64,000 nt of DNA from Schnuerera sp. xch1 (lineage in GTDB: Bacteria > Bacillota > Clostridia > Tissierellales > Tepidimicrobiaceae), in NCBI RefSeq assembly GCF_019931165.1, contig NZ_JAIOUP010000011.1, forward strand, positions 22,728-86,727. Reading direction: 5' to 3'. The notes below the pieces were generated by a model. The model was not told the origin of the DNA. It saw only the letters and a program-made list of their open reading frames with translations, and did not search any database. This document shows positions 8,057 to 17,898 of this stretch, one piece after another; the first letter of the stretch is position 1, and every line of letters begins with the position of its first letter. The position numbers and the translations under genes were made by a program.

Positions 8057-8143
8057 TGGTGCCGAAGGCGGGAGTCGAACCCGCACGGTATTGCTACCAC
8101 AGGATTTTGAGTCCAGCGCGTCTGCCAATTCCACCACTTCGGC
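8057..8143 (-). tRNA. tRNA-Leu (anticodon CAA)
   Basis: An 87-base tRNA on the minus strand with encoded CCA. The acceptor stem GCCGAAG/CTTCGGC is perfect, the D-arm is GGTGGAATTGGCAGAC, and the T-arm contains GGGTTCGACTCCC. A long variable arm (TGGTAGCAATACCG) marks class II. The anticodon loop CTCAAAA gives CAA, reading UUG. The anticodon stem has a U-U opposition at its second pair. Confidence 0.95.
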
Positions 8144-8307
8144 ATTTCAGTTACAAAAAATATATTAACATAAAATTAAAAAACAATCAAGAGTTTTATT
8201 TTTATTTTGTTTACTGATATCTATATTTAATGTATACTTAATATTATATATGGATATTTTAATTATTCAATATAGGTATCCTCTTATTGTAAAAGGGAGT
8301 GAGTTTA

Positions 8308-10992
8308 ATGAATGGAAACAAACGAGATACTTTAATGGTTATTGACGGAAATAGTTTGATATACAGAGCTTTTTATGCTTTACCATTATTATCCACTAAG
8401 GATAATATATATACAAATGGTGTTTATGGATTTTTAACTATGTTATATAGAATTAGAGAAGAATATGATATAGATTACATATGTGTAGCTTTTGATAAGA
8501 AAGGCCCTACATTTAGGCATAAAGCTTTTGATTTGTATAAGGGAAATAGACAATCTACTCCTAATGAATTATCTCAGCAATTTCCAATATTAAAGGAAAT
8601 TTTATCTGCGATGAATGTTACTCAATTGGAGTTAAATGGATATGAAGCAGATGATATTGCAGGAACCCTTTCCCAAATTGGCGAAGAAGAGGGGTTAGAA
8701 GTTATATTAGTAACAGGAGATAAAGATTATTTACAATTAACATCTAATAAAACAAAAATATTAATGACAAAAAAAGGGATTACTGAATTAAAAGAATATG
8801 ATGAAGAAAAATTCATTCAAGAATATGAAATAGCTCCTAAACAGTTTGTTGATTTAAAAGGGCTTATGGGAGATAAATCGGATAATATTCCAGGAGTACC
8901 TGGAATAGGTAAGAAAACGGGAATAAAATTATTAAAACAATTTGGTACTATGGAAAACCTATATGATAATATAGATAAGGTAGGAGGCAAAAAGACTAGA
9001 GAATCTCTATTGAAACATAAAAATTCTGCATTTCTTAGTAAAAAGTTGGCAGAAATAATTAAAAATGTTTCCTTAAATATCTCCTTACAAGACTTAAAAG
9101 TTAGAGAGCCAAATTGGGATGAATTAGCTGAATTATTTAATAAACTGGAATTTAAGAGTTTGTTATCAAAGATTCCTTCTGGTAAAATAAATCTAGAAAA
9201 AGATTCTGATTATGAAACTAAATTTAATATTATTGAAGATAATAATTACCAATTGATTATAAATGATATTGAAAGAGCAAAAGGATTTTATTTTAAATTT
9301 TTGTTTTCAAATGATCATTATATAAATGATCAAATTATTGGAATAGGAATAAAAGTGAAAGATAATACATCTTATTATATAGATTTTTCTAAAAATAATA
9401 TAGAAAAGTTTATAGAAAGTTTTAAAGAATTGTTTGAATCTACTAGCATAGAGAAATATGGACACATGATGAAGATGGATATATTTGCTTTGTTTAAGCT
9501 AAACATAGATATTAATAATATTGCTTTTGATAGCATGATAGGTCAATATCTATTGAATCCTGCGCAACCCGATTATAGTATTAATGAACTAGGTAAAGAA
9601 TATCTAGATGTATGTGCTATAGATAAGGAGGAACTATTAGGAAAAGGGAAAAACAAGAAATTATATAAGGATCTTGATATTGAAGCTAGAGCAGAATACG
9701 TTGCTACGAATTTAGATTTAATGCATGGGGTTAAAGAACAGATAAATAATTTGATTGAAGAGCAAGGAATGAAAAAGCTATATTATGAAATAGAATTACC
9801 ATTAACTAAAGTGCTTGCTCATATGGAATTTCATGGTTTTAAGATTGACTTAAAAATGATAAATAAATTAGGAGAAGATTTTCAGAAGCAGATTACTAAA
9901 ATGACGAATGAAATATATGCTTTAGCAGGAGAGAAATTCAATATCAATTCTCCAAAACAGTTAGGAAAAATATTATTTGATAAATTAAAATTACCAATAA
10001 TAAAGAAGACTAAAACAGGATATTCAACAAATGCAGAAGTTTTAGATAAATTAAAAGGACAACATGAAATAATAGAAAAAATTCTTAAGTATAGACAGAT
10101 AGTAAAATTAAAGTCAACGTATATAGAGGGATTAATAAAAGTAGTAGATAAAGAAACTAGTAACATCTATTCAACTTTCAATCAAACAGTAACAAATACT
10201 GGAAGAATTAGCAGTACAGAACCCAATCTTCAAAATATACCTGTAAAAACAGAGGAAGGAAGAGAAATACGTAAGGCATTTATCGCACAAAATAAAGATT
10301 ATGTATTAATAGATGGAGACTATTCTCAAATAGAGTTAAGGGTTTTAGCTCATGTATCCAAAGATCCTAAATTGAAGGAAGCTTTTTATGGTGATGAAGA
10401 TATTCATACTAAAACTGCTTCAGAGGTATTTAATATACCAATACACGAAGTAACTCCTTTAATGAGAAGTCGAGCTAAAGCTGTAAATTTTGGGATTGTG
10501 TATGGAATAAGTGATTATGGTCTTTCTAGAGATCTAAATATATCAAGAAAAGAAGCAAAAAAATATATAGATAATTATTTTAATAATTATGAAATGGTAA
10601 AAGAATATATGGATCAAATAATAATCGAAGGAAAAGAAAAAGGATATGTGGAAACTATCTTAAATAGAAGAAGATACGTGCCAGAACTTAAATCAAGAAA
10701 TTATAATGTAAGATCCTTTGGAGAGAGAATTGCTATGAATACACCTATACAAGGCAGTGCGGCCGATATTATAAAGATTGCAATGGTAAAAGTGTTTCAA
10801 GAATTAAATAAAAGAAATTTAAAATCAAAACTGATATTACAAGTTCATGATGAGCTTATTATTGAAACTCATAAGGAAGAAGTGGAGAAAGTGAAAGAAT
10901 TAATGAAAGATATTATGGAAAATTCAATAAGCCTCGATGTTCCTTTAAAGGTGGACTTAAAAGTTGGTGATAGTTGGTATGACGCAAAATAA
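8308..10992 (+). CDS. polA: DNA polymerase I
   Basis: Repair and Okazaki-fragment-processing polymerase, 894 residues. Residues 1-290 are the 5'-3' exonuclease (MVIDGNSLIYRAFYALP, YEADDIAGTL, GDKSDNIPGVPGIG). The middle domain keeps the exonuclease fold but lacks the DxE motif (FYFKFLFS stands where catalytic acids would be), so proofreading is probably lost, as in Bacillus Pol I. The polymerase domain has motif A (DGDYSQIELRVLAH), motif B (RSRAKAVNFGIVYG) and motif C (QVHDELIIE). I chose ATG 8308, 9 bases after AAAGGGA, over the GTG at 8299. It overlaps coaE by 14 bases. Confidence 0.97.
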   Translation: MNGNKRDTLMVIDGNSLIYRAFYALPLLSTKDNIYTNGVYGFLTMLYRIREEYDIDYICVAFDKKGPTFRHKAFDLYKGNRQSTPNELSQQFPILKEILSAMNVTQLELNGYEADDIAGTLSQIGEEEGLEVILVTGDKDYLQLTSNKTKILMTKKGITELKEYDEEKFIQEYEIAPKQFVDLKGLMGDKSDNIPGVPGIGKKTGIKLLKQFGTMENLYDNIDKVGGKKTRESLLKHKNSAFLSKKLAEIIKNVSLNISLQDLKVREPNWDELAELFNKLEFKSLLSKIPSGKINLEKDSDYETKFNIIEDNNYQLIINDIERAKGFYFKFLFSNDHYINDQIIGIGIKVKDNTSYYIDFSKNNIEKFIESFKELFESTSIEKYGHMMKMDIFALFKLNIDINNIAFDSMIGQYLLNPAQPDYSINELGKEYLDVCAIDKEELLGKGKNKKLYKDLDIEARAEYVATNLDLMHGVKEQINNLIEEQGMKKLYYEIELPLTKVLAHMEFHGFKIDLKMINKLGEDFQKQITKMTNEIYALAGEKFNINSPKQLGKILFDKLKLPIIKKTKTGYSTNAEVLDKLKGQHEIIEKILKYRQIVKLKSTYIEGLIKVVDKETSNIYSTFNQTVTNTGRISSTEPNLQNIPVKTEEGREIRKAFIAQNKDYVLIDGDYSQIELRVLAHVSKDPKLKEAFYGDEDIHTKTASEVFNIPIHEVTPLMRSRAKAVNFGIVYGISDYGLSRDLNISRKEAKKYIDNYFNNYEMVKEYMDQIIIEGKEKGYVETILNRRRYVPELKSRNYNVRSFGERIAMNTPIQGSAADIIKIAMVKVFQELNKRNLKSKLILQVHDELIIETHKEEVEKVKELMKDIMENSISLDVPLKVDLKVGDSWYDAK

Positions 10993-11578
10993 TAAGGTAA
11001 TAGGCTTAACAGGCGGCATAGCTACAGGCAAATCTACAGCGTCAAATATTATTAAGAAGCTTGGTTATAAAATTATCGATGCAGATAAACTATCTAGACA
11101 AGTAGTTGAGAAAGGCAAATCTGCCTACAATGATATAGTAAATTATTTTGGTAAGGAAGTAATAGATGAAAATGGGAATATCAACAGAAAAGCATTAGGA
11201 AAAATGATATTTGATAATCATAAGTTAAGAGAAAAACTAAATAATATAATACATCCCTATGTATTTAAAGCCATTAAGGAGTTATTATATAAAAATAGAA
11301 ATGAAAAGATTATTTTTATTGATGCACCTTTACTAATTGAAAAACTTGATAAGTTTAACGGATATGGTATAAAATTTGATGAAATATGGTTAATTTATGT
11401 AAATGAAAAAACTCAGTTAGAAAGATTGATGAAAAGGGATGCTATAAAAAAAGAAGATGGAATAAAGAGAATTAGAGCTCAAATACCTATAGAAATCAAG
11501 AAAAAATATGCTACTAGAATAATAGATAATAGTGGAAGTATAAGAACATTAGAAGAACAAATTCAGGAGATAATATAA
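10979..11578 (+). CDS. coaE: Dephospho-CoA kinase
   Basis: Last step of CoA synthesis: ATP-dependent phosphorylation of the 3'-hydroxyl of dephospho-CoA. The 199-residue product has the P-loop GLTGGIATGKST at residues 9-20, DADKLSRQVVEKG, and a lid-region IYVNEKTQLERLMKRD. I chose ATG 10979, within the end of polA and behind GGTGA, over an upstream TTG. The polA-coaE pair is common in Bacillota. Confidence 0.95.
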   Translation: MTQNNKVIGLTGGIATGKSTASNIIKKLGYKIIDADKLSRQVVEKGKSAYNDIVNYFGKEVIDENGNINRKALGKMIFDNHKLREKLNNIIHPYVFKAIKELLYKNRNEKIIFIDAPLLIEKLDKFNGYGIKFDEIWLIYVNEKTQLERLMKRDAIKKEDGIKRIRAQIPIEIKKKYATRIIDNSGSIRTLEEQIQEII

Positions 11579-11599
11579 TTTTTTGGAGGGTTTAGTTTG

Positions 11600-12253
11600 A
11601 TGTTTAAAATTGGTAATAGGCTAAAAAAAGTTATACTGAGTGTTATAGTATTTACATTAATATTATTTTCCACTTTTATGTATTTAATAATTAGTTATCC
11701 GTTAAGCTATCAGAATTTAATAAAAAAGTATTCTAACGAATTTGATATAGACCCTTATTTAGTAGCAGCAATTATAAATGTTGAAAGTAGATTTGACAAA
11801 GAAGCTAGATCTAATAAAAATGCAATAGGGCTTATGCAAATAACGCCTGTTACAGGAGAATGGGCTGCTGAAGTTTTGCCGATTAATGATTTTACTTTAG
11901 ATAGATTAACAGACCCAGAAGTTAATATAATGATAGGGACATGGTATTTAGCTTCTTTATTTAAAGAATTTGACAATGATATTAAGCTGGTTATGGCAGC
12001 TTATAATGCAGGAAATGGGAATGTAAACAAATGGCTTGAAGATGAACGGTATTCTGAAGATGGGGTTACTCTAAAAGAGATTCCCTTTAAGGAAACAGAA
12101 GAGTATATTGAAAAAGTTCAGAAAAACATAAAGCTATATAAGATTTTATACAGAGAAAAATTTGATGAGCCATCTGCTTATGAAGAAAATCATTTTGTTG
12201 TATTAATGCATAATTTTAAAAAGGTGATTAAGGACTTAGCAATGTACAAATAG
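11600..12253 (+). CDS. Lytic transglycosylase (SLT domain)
   Basis: Membrane-anchored peptidoglycan lytic transglycosylase of 217 residues. One membrane segment spans about residues 10-30. The SLT domain follows with NVESRFDKEA (catalytic Glu), NAIGLMQITPVTGEWAA and AAYNAGNGNVNKWL, the standard Slt70/MltC-like motifs. The TTG at 11597 and the ATG at 11600 are both compatible with the TTGGAGGG site; I took the ATG. It sits directly after coaE and before an oligopeptide-binding lipoprotein with short gaps, so it is probably in one transcript. Confidence 0.9.
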   Translation: MFKIGNRLKKVILSVIVFTLILFSTFMYLIISYPLSYQNLIKKYSNEFDIDPYLVAAIINVESRFDKEARSNKNAIGLMQITPVTGEWAAEVLPINDFTLDRLTDPEVNIMIGTWYLASLFKEFDNDIKLVMAAYNAGNGNVNKWLEDERYSEDGVTLKEIPFKETEEYIEKVQKNIKLYKILYREKFDEPSAYEENHFVVLMHNFKKVIKDLAMYK

Positions 12254-12268
12254 TAGGAGGGAAAGATT

Positions 12269-13999
12269 TTGAAGCATGAAAAACTAATATATATAATATT
12301 AACTTTACTCATTGTATTTATATTGGCAGGTTGCGAAAAAGACATTATAAATGATGTTCAGGAAACTTTAAATTCTGATAATAATCCAGCTAAGTATGAG
12401 CCAGAATATGGAGGGAATTTAGTGCTACCTGTAACTACTTTAAATACCTTAAACCCTCTGATTGCTAATAACTTAACCTATTATCATTTCAATAAGCTTA
12501 TATTTGAAAGTTTATTTGAATTAGATGAGAACTTTAATATTACAAATCAGCTGGCAAAAGATTATACTATTAAAGATAATGGAACAATAAGCATAAAATT
12601 AAAAGACAATGTATTTTGGCATGATGGAAAAAAATTTACAGCAGAAGATGTAGCTTTTACTATCAATACAATTAAATATGCAAGCAATGAATCTACCTTT
12701 AAAGAGATGTGGAATTTTTTTATAGGTAAATTTAACTCTGCGGATATAAATGATATCATAGATACGAAAGTAGTGGATTCTTCAGCTATAGATATTGTAT
12801 TTGATAAAAGTTCCAGTCATAAACTTGAGGTATTAACTTTCCCTATCATACCTAAACATAGATTTGTTAAAGAAGTAGAGGATACAGATTCATATAAAAG
12901 GGCTTTGGTTCAAGATGATTATATTCCTATCGGTACTGGGCCTTATAGATTTGTAAAATATGAAAAATATAAAACAATAGATTTAGAGTATTATGATGAT
13001 TATAGAGAAGGTAGACCCTATATAGATAATATAACAGGAAAGATATTAGAGGATGATGAATTAGCATTAGTAGCTTTTGAAACAGGACAAATTGATTTAG
13101 CTATGGCAGTAGGAGTTGATTGGGAAAAATATGATCAGAATAATAGAATAAAGATAATAGAATTTATTTCACAGAACTATGAGTTTTTAGGATTTAATTT
13201 TTCAAATGAAATATTTAATAGCGATAGTGGTCAGGGATTAAGAAAAGCTATTGCTTATGGAATTGATAGACAAGCTATAATTGAGAATGTATATTTGGGG
13301 CATGCTACTCAAACTGATTTACCAATACATCCTGATTCATGGTTGTTGTCAGATAGGGCAAATATTTATGGTTGTAATTTAGATAGAGCTAGGGAAGAAC
13401 TACAAAAGATTGGGTGGAAAGATTATGATGGAGATGGATTTTATGAGGATGAAAATGGTAACGATATTTCCTTAAGAATCATTACAAATTCATATAATCC
13501 ATTAAGATTGAAAACTGCAGATATGATTGTTGAAGATTTAAACGAATTAGGAATTCAAGTAATAAAAAATTATCCTCAAGATATCCCAAAAGATATAGAT
13601 GAAGAAATGGAAGAACAGCATTGGGAAGAATTCAACGATAGTATTAAAAAAGGAGATTATGATATGGTGTTGTTAGGATGGCAATTATCACCTATGGCAG
13701 AATTATCATTTGCTTTCTATTCTGGATATATTCAAAATGGAAGCAATCTGATTAAATACAACAATGAAACTATGGATCAGGTTCTTTTAGATGCATATAA
13801 GGCAACAGATAAAGAAAAAATATTAGAAACTAGTGAAAAACTTCAATCTGTTATTATCAATGATTTGCCTTATTTTAGTTTATTTTTTAGGAATCAAGCT
13901 TTATTAATTGATGATAAGATTATGGGAGCGATTGATCCTACATTTTATGATTTATATAGGAATATTGAAAAATGGTATATACCTAAAGAATACCAATAA
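12269..13999 (+). CDS. ABC transporter peptide-binding lipoprotein (SBP family 5)
   Basis: Extracellular substrate-binding protein of the OppA/DppA family, 576 residues. The signal peptide ends with lipobox LAGC (Cys22). Family features include YGGNLVLPVTTLNTLNP, LKDNVFWHDGKKFTAEDVAFT (the family 5 signature), IPIGTGPYRF and LRKAIAYGIDRQAII. The start is TTG behind AGGAGGGA. The permease and ATPase genes are not adjacent, so the partner transporter must be encoded elsewhere. The gene next to it is a murein hydrolase, so a cell-wall-peptide ligand is possible, but this is inference. Confidence 0.9.
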   Translation: MKHEKLIYIILTLLIVFILAGCEKDIINDVQETLNSDNNPAKYEPEYGGNLVLPVTTLNTLNPLIANNLTYYHFNKLIFESLFELDENFNITNQLAKDYTIKDNGTISIKLKDNVFWHDGKKFTAEDVAFTINTIKYASNESTFKEMWNFFIGKFNSADINDIIDTKVVDSSAIDIVFDKSSSHKLEVLTFPIIPKHRFVKEVEDTDSYKRALVQDDYIPIGTGPYRFVKYEKYKTIDLEYYDDYREGRPYIDNITGKILEDDELALVAFETGQIDLAMAVGVDWEKYDQNNRIKIIEFISQNYEFLGFNFSNEIFNSDSGQGLRKAIAYGIDRQAIIENVYLGHATQTDLPIHPDSWLLSDRANIYGCNLDRAREELQKIGWKDYDGDGFYEDENGNDISLRIITNSYNPLRLKTADMIVEDLNELGIQVIKNYPQDIPKDIDEEMEEQHWEEFNDSIKKGDYDMVLLGWQLSPMAELSFAFYSGYIQNGSNLIKYNNETMDQVLLDAYKATDKEKILETSEKLQSVIINDLPYFSLFFRNQALLIDDKIMGAIDPTFYDLYRNIEKWYIPKEYQ

Positions 14000-14006
14000 G
14001 AAACAG

Positions 14007-14035
14007 TTGATAAAAATTAAAATTTTATTTATAAT
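14007..14035 (+). promoter_or_regulatory. Promoter of tRNA-Leu(GAG)
   Basis: TTGATA (14007-14012), a 17-base spacer and TATAAT (14030-14035) lie about 25 bases before the mature tRNA start. Confidence 0.75.
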
Positions 14036-14059
14036 ATAATAATGTGGATAATTTAAATT

Positions 14060-14144
14060 GCAGGAGTGGTGGAATGGCAGACACGCTATCTTGAGGGGGT
14101 AGTGAGCAATGCTCGTGAGGGTTCGAATCCCTTCTCCTGCACCA
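14060..14144 (+). tRNA. tRNA-Leu (anticodon GAG)
   Basis: An 85-base tRNA including the encoded CCA. The acceptor stem is GCAGGAG/CTCCTGC. The D-arm is GGTGGAATGGCAGAC, the anticodon stem-loop CTATC-TTGAGGG-GGTAG gives GAG (reading CUU/CUC), a long variable arm marks class II, and the T-arm is GGGTTCGAATCCC. Confidence 0.96.
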
Positions 14145-14194
14145 TATCATATACTGTTATGTATATGATTTTTTTATAATAAGGTGGGGTAACT

Positions 14195-15241
14195 ATGAAT
14201 AAATCAATAATCCATGTAGATATGGATGCCTTTTATGCATCGATTGAACAAAGGAATAATCCAAATTTAATGGGGAAACCAGTAATAATAGGTGGAATTA
14301 GTGATAGAGGGGTAGTGTGTACTGCATCATATGAGGCAAGAGAATATGGAGTCCACTCAGCTATGTCTATAAAAGCTGCTAAAAGGCTTTGCCCAAATGG
14401 AATTTATTTACCAGTAAGGATGGAAGAATATAAGAAAGAGTCGAGAAAAATACTTAAAATTTTTAATAAATATTCAGATATTGTGGAGCCTTTGTCTATA
14501 GATGAGGCTTTTCTTGATGTAACAGGCAAAAAAGCGGTAAATATTGCTAAGCATATTAAAAAGGATATTGGAGACGAATTAAAACTTACTGCATCTATTG
14601 GCATATCTATAAATAAGTTTTTAGCAAAAATTGCTTCTGATATAAATAAACCTAATGGATTGACAATTATAAAAAAGGAAGAAGTAATAGAATTTTTAAA
14701 ACCTTTATCGGTTACCAAATTATGGGGAGTTGGCCCTAAAACGAAAAGAGAATTAAATAAGTTGGGCATATATTATATCGGAGATATACAGGCCTATGAC
14801 TTAGACCTACTCATATCGATGTTTGGTAAAAGAGGGAAAGAGCTTTATGATTTTTCTTATGGATTAGACTCTAGACCAGTAGAAAATCGTGTATTGAATC
14901 GATCGATAGGTGAAGAGGGAACTTTTCAGCGTGATGTTAAAGATATCAATAAATTAATAGAGAGATTAGAACACTATTCCATTAATACATCAAGAAAACT
15001 AGTTTCAAAAGGATATTTAATAAAAACAATAACAGTGAAAATTAAATATAGCGATTTTTCAATGGAGACTAGAAGTATGACTTTAAGCATTCCAACAAAT
15101 GATCATAATGTTATTTTTGAAACAAGCAAACGTGTTTTAATGACAAAATTTAATCTTCATAAAAGTGTAAGACTTATTGGATTAATACTCATAAATCTGA
15201 TTTATCCAAAGGATCCTAAACAATTGAGCATGAAGATATAA
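14195..15241 (+). CDS. dinB: DNA polymerase IV (Y family)
   Basis: Translesion polymerase of 348 residues. The catalytic site is visible in HVDMDAFYASIEQ (residues 7-19) and SIDEAFLDVTG (about 102-112). The HhH region around KLWGVGPKTKRELNKLG and a little-finger domain follow. The C-terminus lacks an obvious beta-clamp-binding pentapeptide. AAGGTGGGG precedes the ATG. It is separated from tRNA-Leu by about 50 bases and may be cotranscribed with it. Confidence 0.95.
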   Translation: MNKSIIHVDMDAFYASIEQRNNPNLMGKPVIIGGISDRGVVCTASYEAREYGVHSAMSIKAAKRLCPNGIYLPVRMEEYKKESRKILKIFNKYSDIVEPLSIDEAFLDVTGKKAVNIAKHIKKDIGDELKLTASIGISINKFLAKIASDINKPNGLTIIKKEEVIEFLKPLSVTKLWGVGPKTKRELNKLGIYYIGDIQAYDLDLLISMFGKRGKELYDFSYGLDSRPVENRVLNRSIGEEGTFQRDVKDINKLIERLEHYSINTSRKLVSKGYLIKTITVKIKYSDFSMETRSMTLSIPTNDHNVIFETSKRVLMTKFNLHKSVRLIGLILINLIYPKDPKQLSMKI

Positions 15242-15510
15242 TAAAATAAATACGATTAAGTATGTTAAAAAAATCTCAATACCGATATAGGGTATACATC
15301 TTACCTAATTAATGTTATAATAAGTAGTGCTATAATCATATTTATACACTTTGTAGCACTCAAATTATCAATTCTTTGAAGTTAAATATTTCCTAGAATT
15401 AATAAATAACATCAAAAATTTATTAATTATTATAATTGTTTTTCTACTTGTTCAATGTATTTATTATATGTTGAACGAATAAAGAATACTAAAAAAAGAG
15501 GTGTAAAAGA

Positions 15511-16845
15511 ATGAAGTTAGAAAATCTCACTTTCAAGGGTGGGGTAAATGTGCCACATCATAAGGATTTAACTGAAAGTCTTCCTATAGAGAAAGCAAAG
15601 GAACCTGATGTAGTTTATATTCCACTGCATCAACATGTTGGAGCACCTTGTGATTCTCTTGTGAAGATGGGAGATAATGTAAAAGTAGGACAAAAAATTG
15701 GACAATCTGATGCTTTTGTATCTGCACCGGTGCATTCATCTGTATCAGGTACAGTAAAAAGTATTACTTCTATGTCTACGCCTACTGGACAAACTGTTAA
15801 ATGTGTAGTTATAGAATCAGATGGGAGAAACGAACTGGACGAATCTATAAAACCAAAAGGGAGTCTAAATGAATTATCTCCTAAAGAAATTATTGGAATA
15901 ATTAAAGAAGCTGGTATAACAGGTATGGGAGGAGCAGGATTTCCAACTCATGTTAAATTATCACCACCTCCTGACAAAAAAATTGATGCTGTTCTTATCA
16001 ATGGAGCAGAGTGTGAACCCTATTTAACAGCAGACCATAGATTAATGGTTGAACATCCAGAAAAGATAATATTCGGGTTGAAAGCTATTATGAAAGCAGT
16101 AGAAGTAAATAAAGGAGTTATCGGTATAGAGAAAAATAAACCTGATGCGATAATGGCATTAAGAGATGCAAGCAAAGGTGAAGAAAATATTGAAGTAGTA
16201 TCTTTGAAAGCTAAATATCCTCAGGGAGATGAAAAAAGATTAATTAATGCTGTATTAGGACGAGTTGTGCCATCTGGTGGATTACCTATGGATGTAGGGG
16301 CCATTGTATGTAATGTTGCTTCAACAAGAGCGATAGCAGAGGCAATATTAGAAGGGAAACCTTTATATGAAAGGGTAACTACTGTTACCGGTCATGGTAT
16401 TAAAGAACCTAAAAATCTTGTTACTAAAGTGGGAACACCCTTTAAGGATTTAATAGAACAATGTGGAGGATTTGCTGAAGGATCTCCTGGCAAAATTATT
16501 AGTGGTGGACCAATGATGGGTATTGTTCAATATTCTATAGATGTTCCAATTATAAAAGGAAGCGGTGGAATATTAATATTAACTGAAGAAGAAGCAAGAC
16601 CAGAACCAATGCAACCATGTATTAAATGTGGAAAATGTATTGACGTTTGCTCTGTAAATCTTCAGCCATTATATTTAAGTAGTTATGCTCTCAAGAAAGA
16701 TTTCGACAAGGCGGAAGATCTTAATGCTTTAGATTGTGTAGAGTGTGGTTCATGTTCATATATATGCCCAGCGAAGAGACCTTTAGTGGAATCTATCAGA
16801 TTTGCAAAAAGAGAAATAATTGCTAAGAAGAAATCAAAAAAATAG
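15511..16845 (+). CDS. rnfC: Rnf complex subunit RnfC
   Basis: Soluble NADH-oxidising subunit of the Rnf ion-translocating ferredoxin:NAD+ oxidoreductase. The 444-residue protein has the NADH/FMN-binding core (GITGMGGAGFPTHVKL, LINGAECEPYLTADHR) and a C-terminal di-cluster ferredoxin region with CIKCGKCIDVC and CVECGSCSYICP. AGAGGTG lies before the ATG. It is the first gene of a complete rnfCDGEAB operon; the 269 bases upstream hold no gene and only weak promoter-like boxes. Confidence 0.97.
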   Translation: MKLENLTFKGGVNVPHHKDLTESLPIEKAKEPDVVYIPLHQHVGAPCDSLVKMGDNVKVGQKIGQSDAFVSAPVHSSVSGTVKSITSMSTPTGQTVKCVVIESDGRNELDESIKPKGSLNELSPKEIIGIIKEAGITGMGGAGFPTHVKLSPPPDKKIDAVLINGAECEPYLTADHRLMVEHPEKIIFGLKAIMKAVEVNKGVIGIEKNKPDAIMALRDASKGEENIEVVSLKAKYPQGDEKRLINAVLGRVVPSGGLPMDVGAIVCNVASTRAIAEAILEGKPLYERVTTVTGHGIKEPKNLVTKVGTPFKDLIEQCGGFAEGSPGKIISGGPMMGIVQYSIDVPIIKGSGGILILTEEEARPEPMQPCIKCGKCIDVCSVNLQPLYLSSYALKKDFDKAEDLNALDCVECGSCSYICPAKRPLVESIRFAKREIIAKKKSKK

Positions 16846-16860
16846 ATAGGAGGATATGAA

Positions 16861-17898
16861 ATGGATAGTAAAGTAGTTAATACTTCTAAAGCAAAAGAAG
16901 TTGCTTTAGAAAATAAGTTATTAGTTTCTTCATCTCCTCATATGAGATCAAATGAATCTGTACAGAGGATAATGTTAGATGTTGTAATAGCTCTCACACC
17001 TGCTATGATAGGAAGCGTATACTTTTTTGGTTTAAATGCTTTAAAGTTAATATTAATTTCTATAGCATCAGCTATATTGTTTGAAGCACTTATCCAGAAG
17101 CTATTTAAGAAACCTATAACTATAGATGATTTTTCGGCTGTAATAACAGGTATATTAATTGCATTTAACTTACCAGCTAGTGCACCGTGGTGGCTACCGG
17201 TAATGGGTTCAGCTTTTGCAATTATTGTGGTAAAACAACTTTTTGGTGGTTTGGGTTCGAATTTCATGAATCCTGCACTAGCGGCAAGAGCAATGCTTTT
17301 AACTTCATGGCCTGCTCATATGTCTACTTTTACTGGAACTAGGCCAGATGTAGTTGCCTCAGCTACTCCATTGGCAATAATGAAATATGGAGTGGGTACA
17401 GATGGTGGTGCATCTGCAACTGTTGAAGCTGTTACATCTGCCTCAGGAGCAGCGGGACCAGAACTTCCAACTTTATGGAATATGTTTGTTGGGAACATTC
17501 CTGGAGCAATCGGAGAAACTTCTGCACTTCTATTATTAATAGGTGCAGCTTATCTGATAATTAGACAAATCATAGATTGGAAAATACCAGTATTCTATAT
17601 AGGCACTACTTTTATTATGTTAGTAGTATTAGGAATTGAAACTGAATTTTTATTATATCATATGCTAGGTGGTGGATTAATACTTGGCGCTTTTTATATG
17701 GCTACAGATTATTCTTCTACACCAGTAACTCCTTTGGGTAAAATTATATTTGCAATTGGAGCTGGTATCTTAACTGCAATAATTAGAGTTAATGGAGGCT
17801 ATCCAGAAGGAGTATCTTATTCAATACTATTGATGAATGTTGCAACTCCATTAATTGAGAAATTTACTAAACCTAAAGTATTTGGGGAGGTGAAGTAG
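16861..17898 (+). CDS. rnfD: Rnf complex subunit RnfD
   Basis: Integral membrane subunit of Rnf, 345 residues with about nine membrane spans. It belongs to the NqrB/RnfD family, recognisable from SSPHMRSNESVQRIMLDVVIAL at the N-terminus, FGGLGSNFMNPALAARAMLL, and ATDYSSTPVTPLGK. Members carry a covalent FMN on a threonine between membrane helices. It lies 15 bases after rnfC with AGGAGGATATG before the ATG, and abuts rnfG without a gap. Confidence 0.96.
   Translation: MDSKVVNTSKAKEVALENKLLVSSSPHMRSNESVQRIMLDVVIALTPAMIGSVYFFGLNALKLILISIASAILFEALIQKLFKKPITIDDFSAVITGILIAFNLPASAPWWLPVMGSAFAIIVVKQLFGGLGSNFMNPALAARAMLLTSWPAHMSTFTGTRPDVVASATPLAIMKYGVGTDGGASATVEAVTSASGAAGPELPTLWNMFVGNIPGAIGETSALLLLIGAAYLIIRQIIDWKIPVFYIGTTFIMLVVLGIETEFLLYHMLGGGLILGAFYMATDYSSTPVTPLGKIIFAIGAGILTAIIRVNGGYPEGVSYSILLMNVATPLIEKFTKPKVFGEVK

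Noticed and set aside
7829..8137. A minus-strand open frame containing VELADALDSKSCGSNTVRV
   Set aside because: This is tRNA-Leu(CAA) translated; the well-known false protein arises from the tRNA sequence.
15242..15510. RNA gene or riboswitch before rnfC
   Set aside because: Only a weak 7-bp inverted repeat and poor promoter-like boxes were seen.
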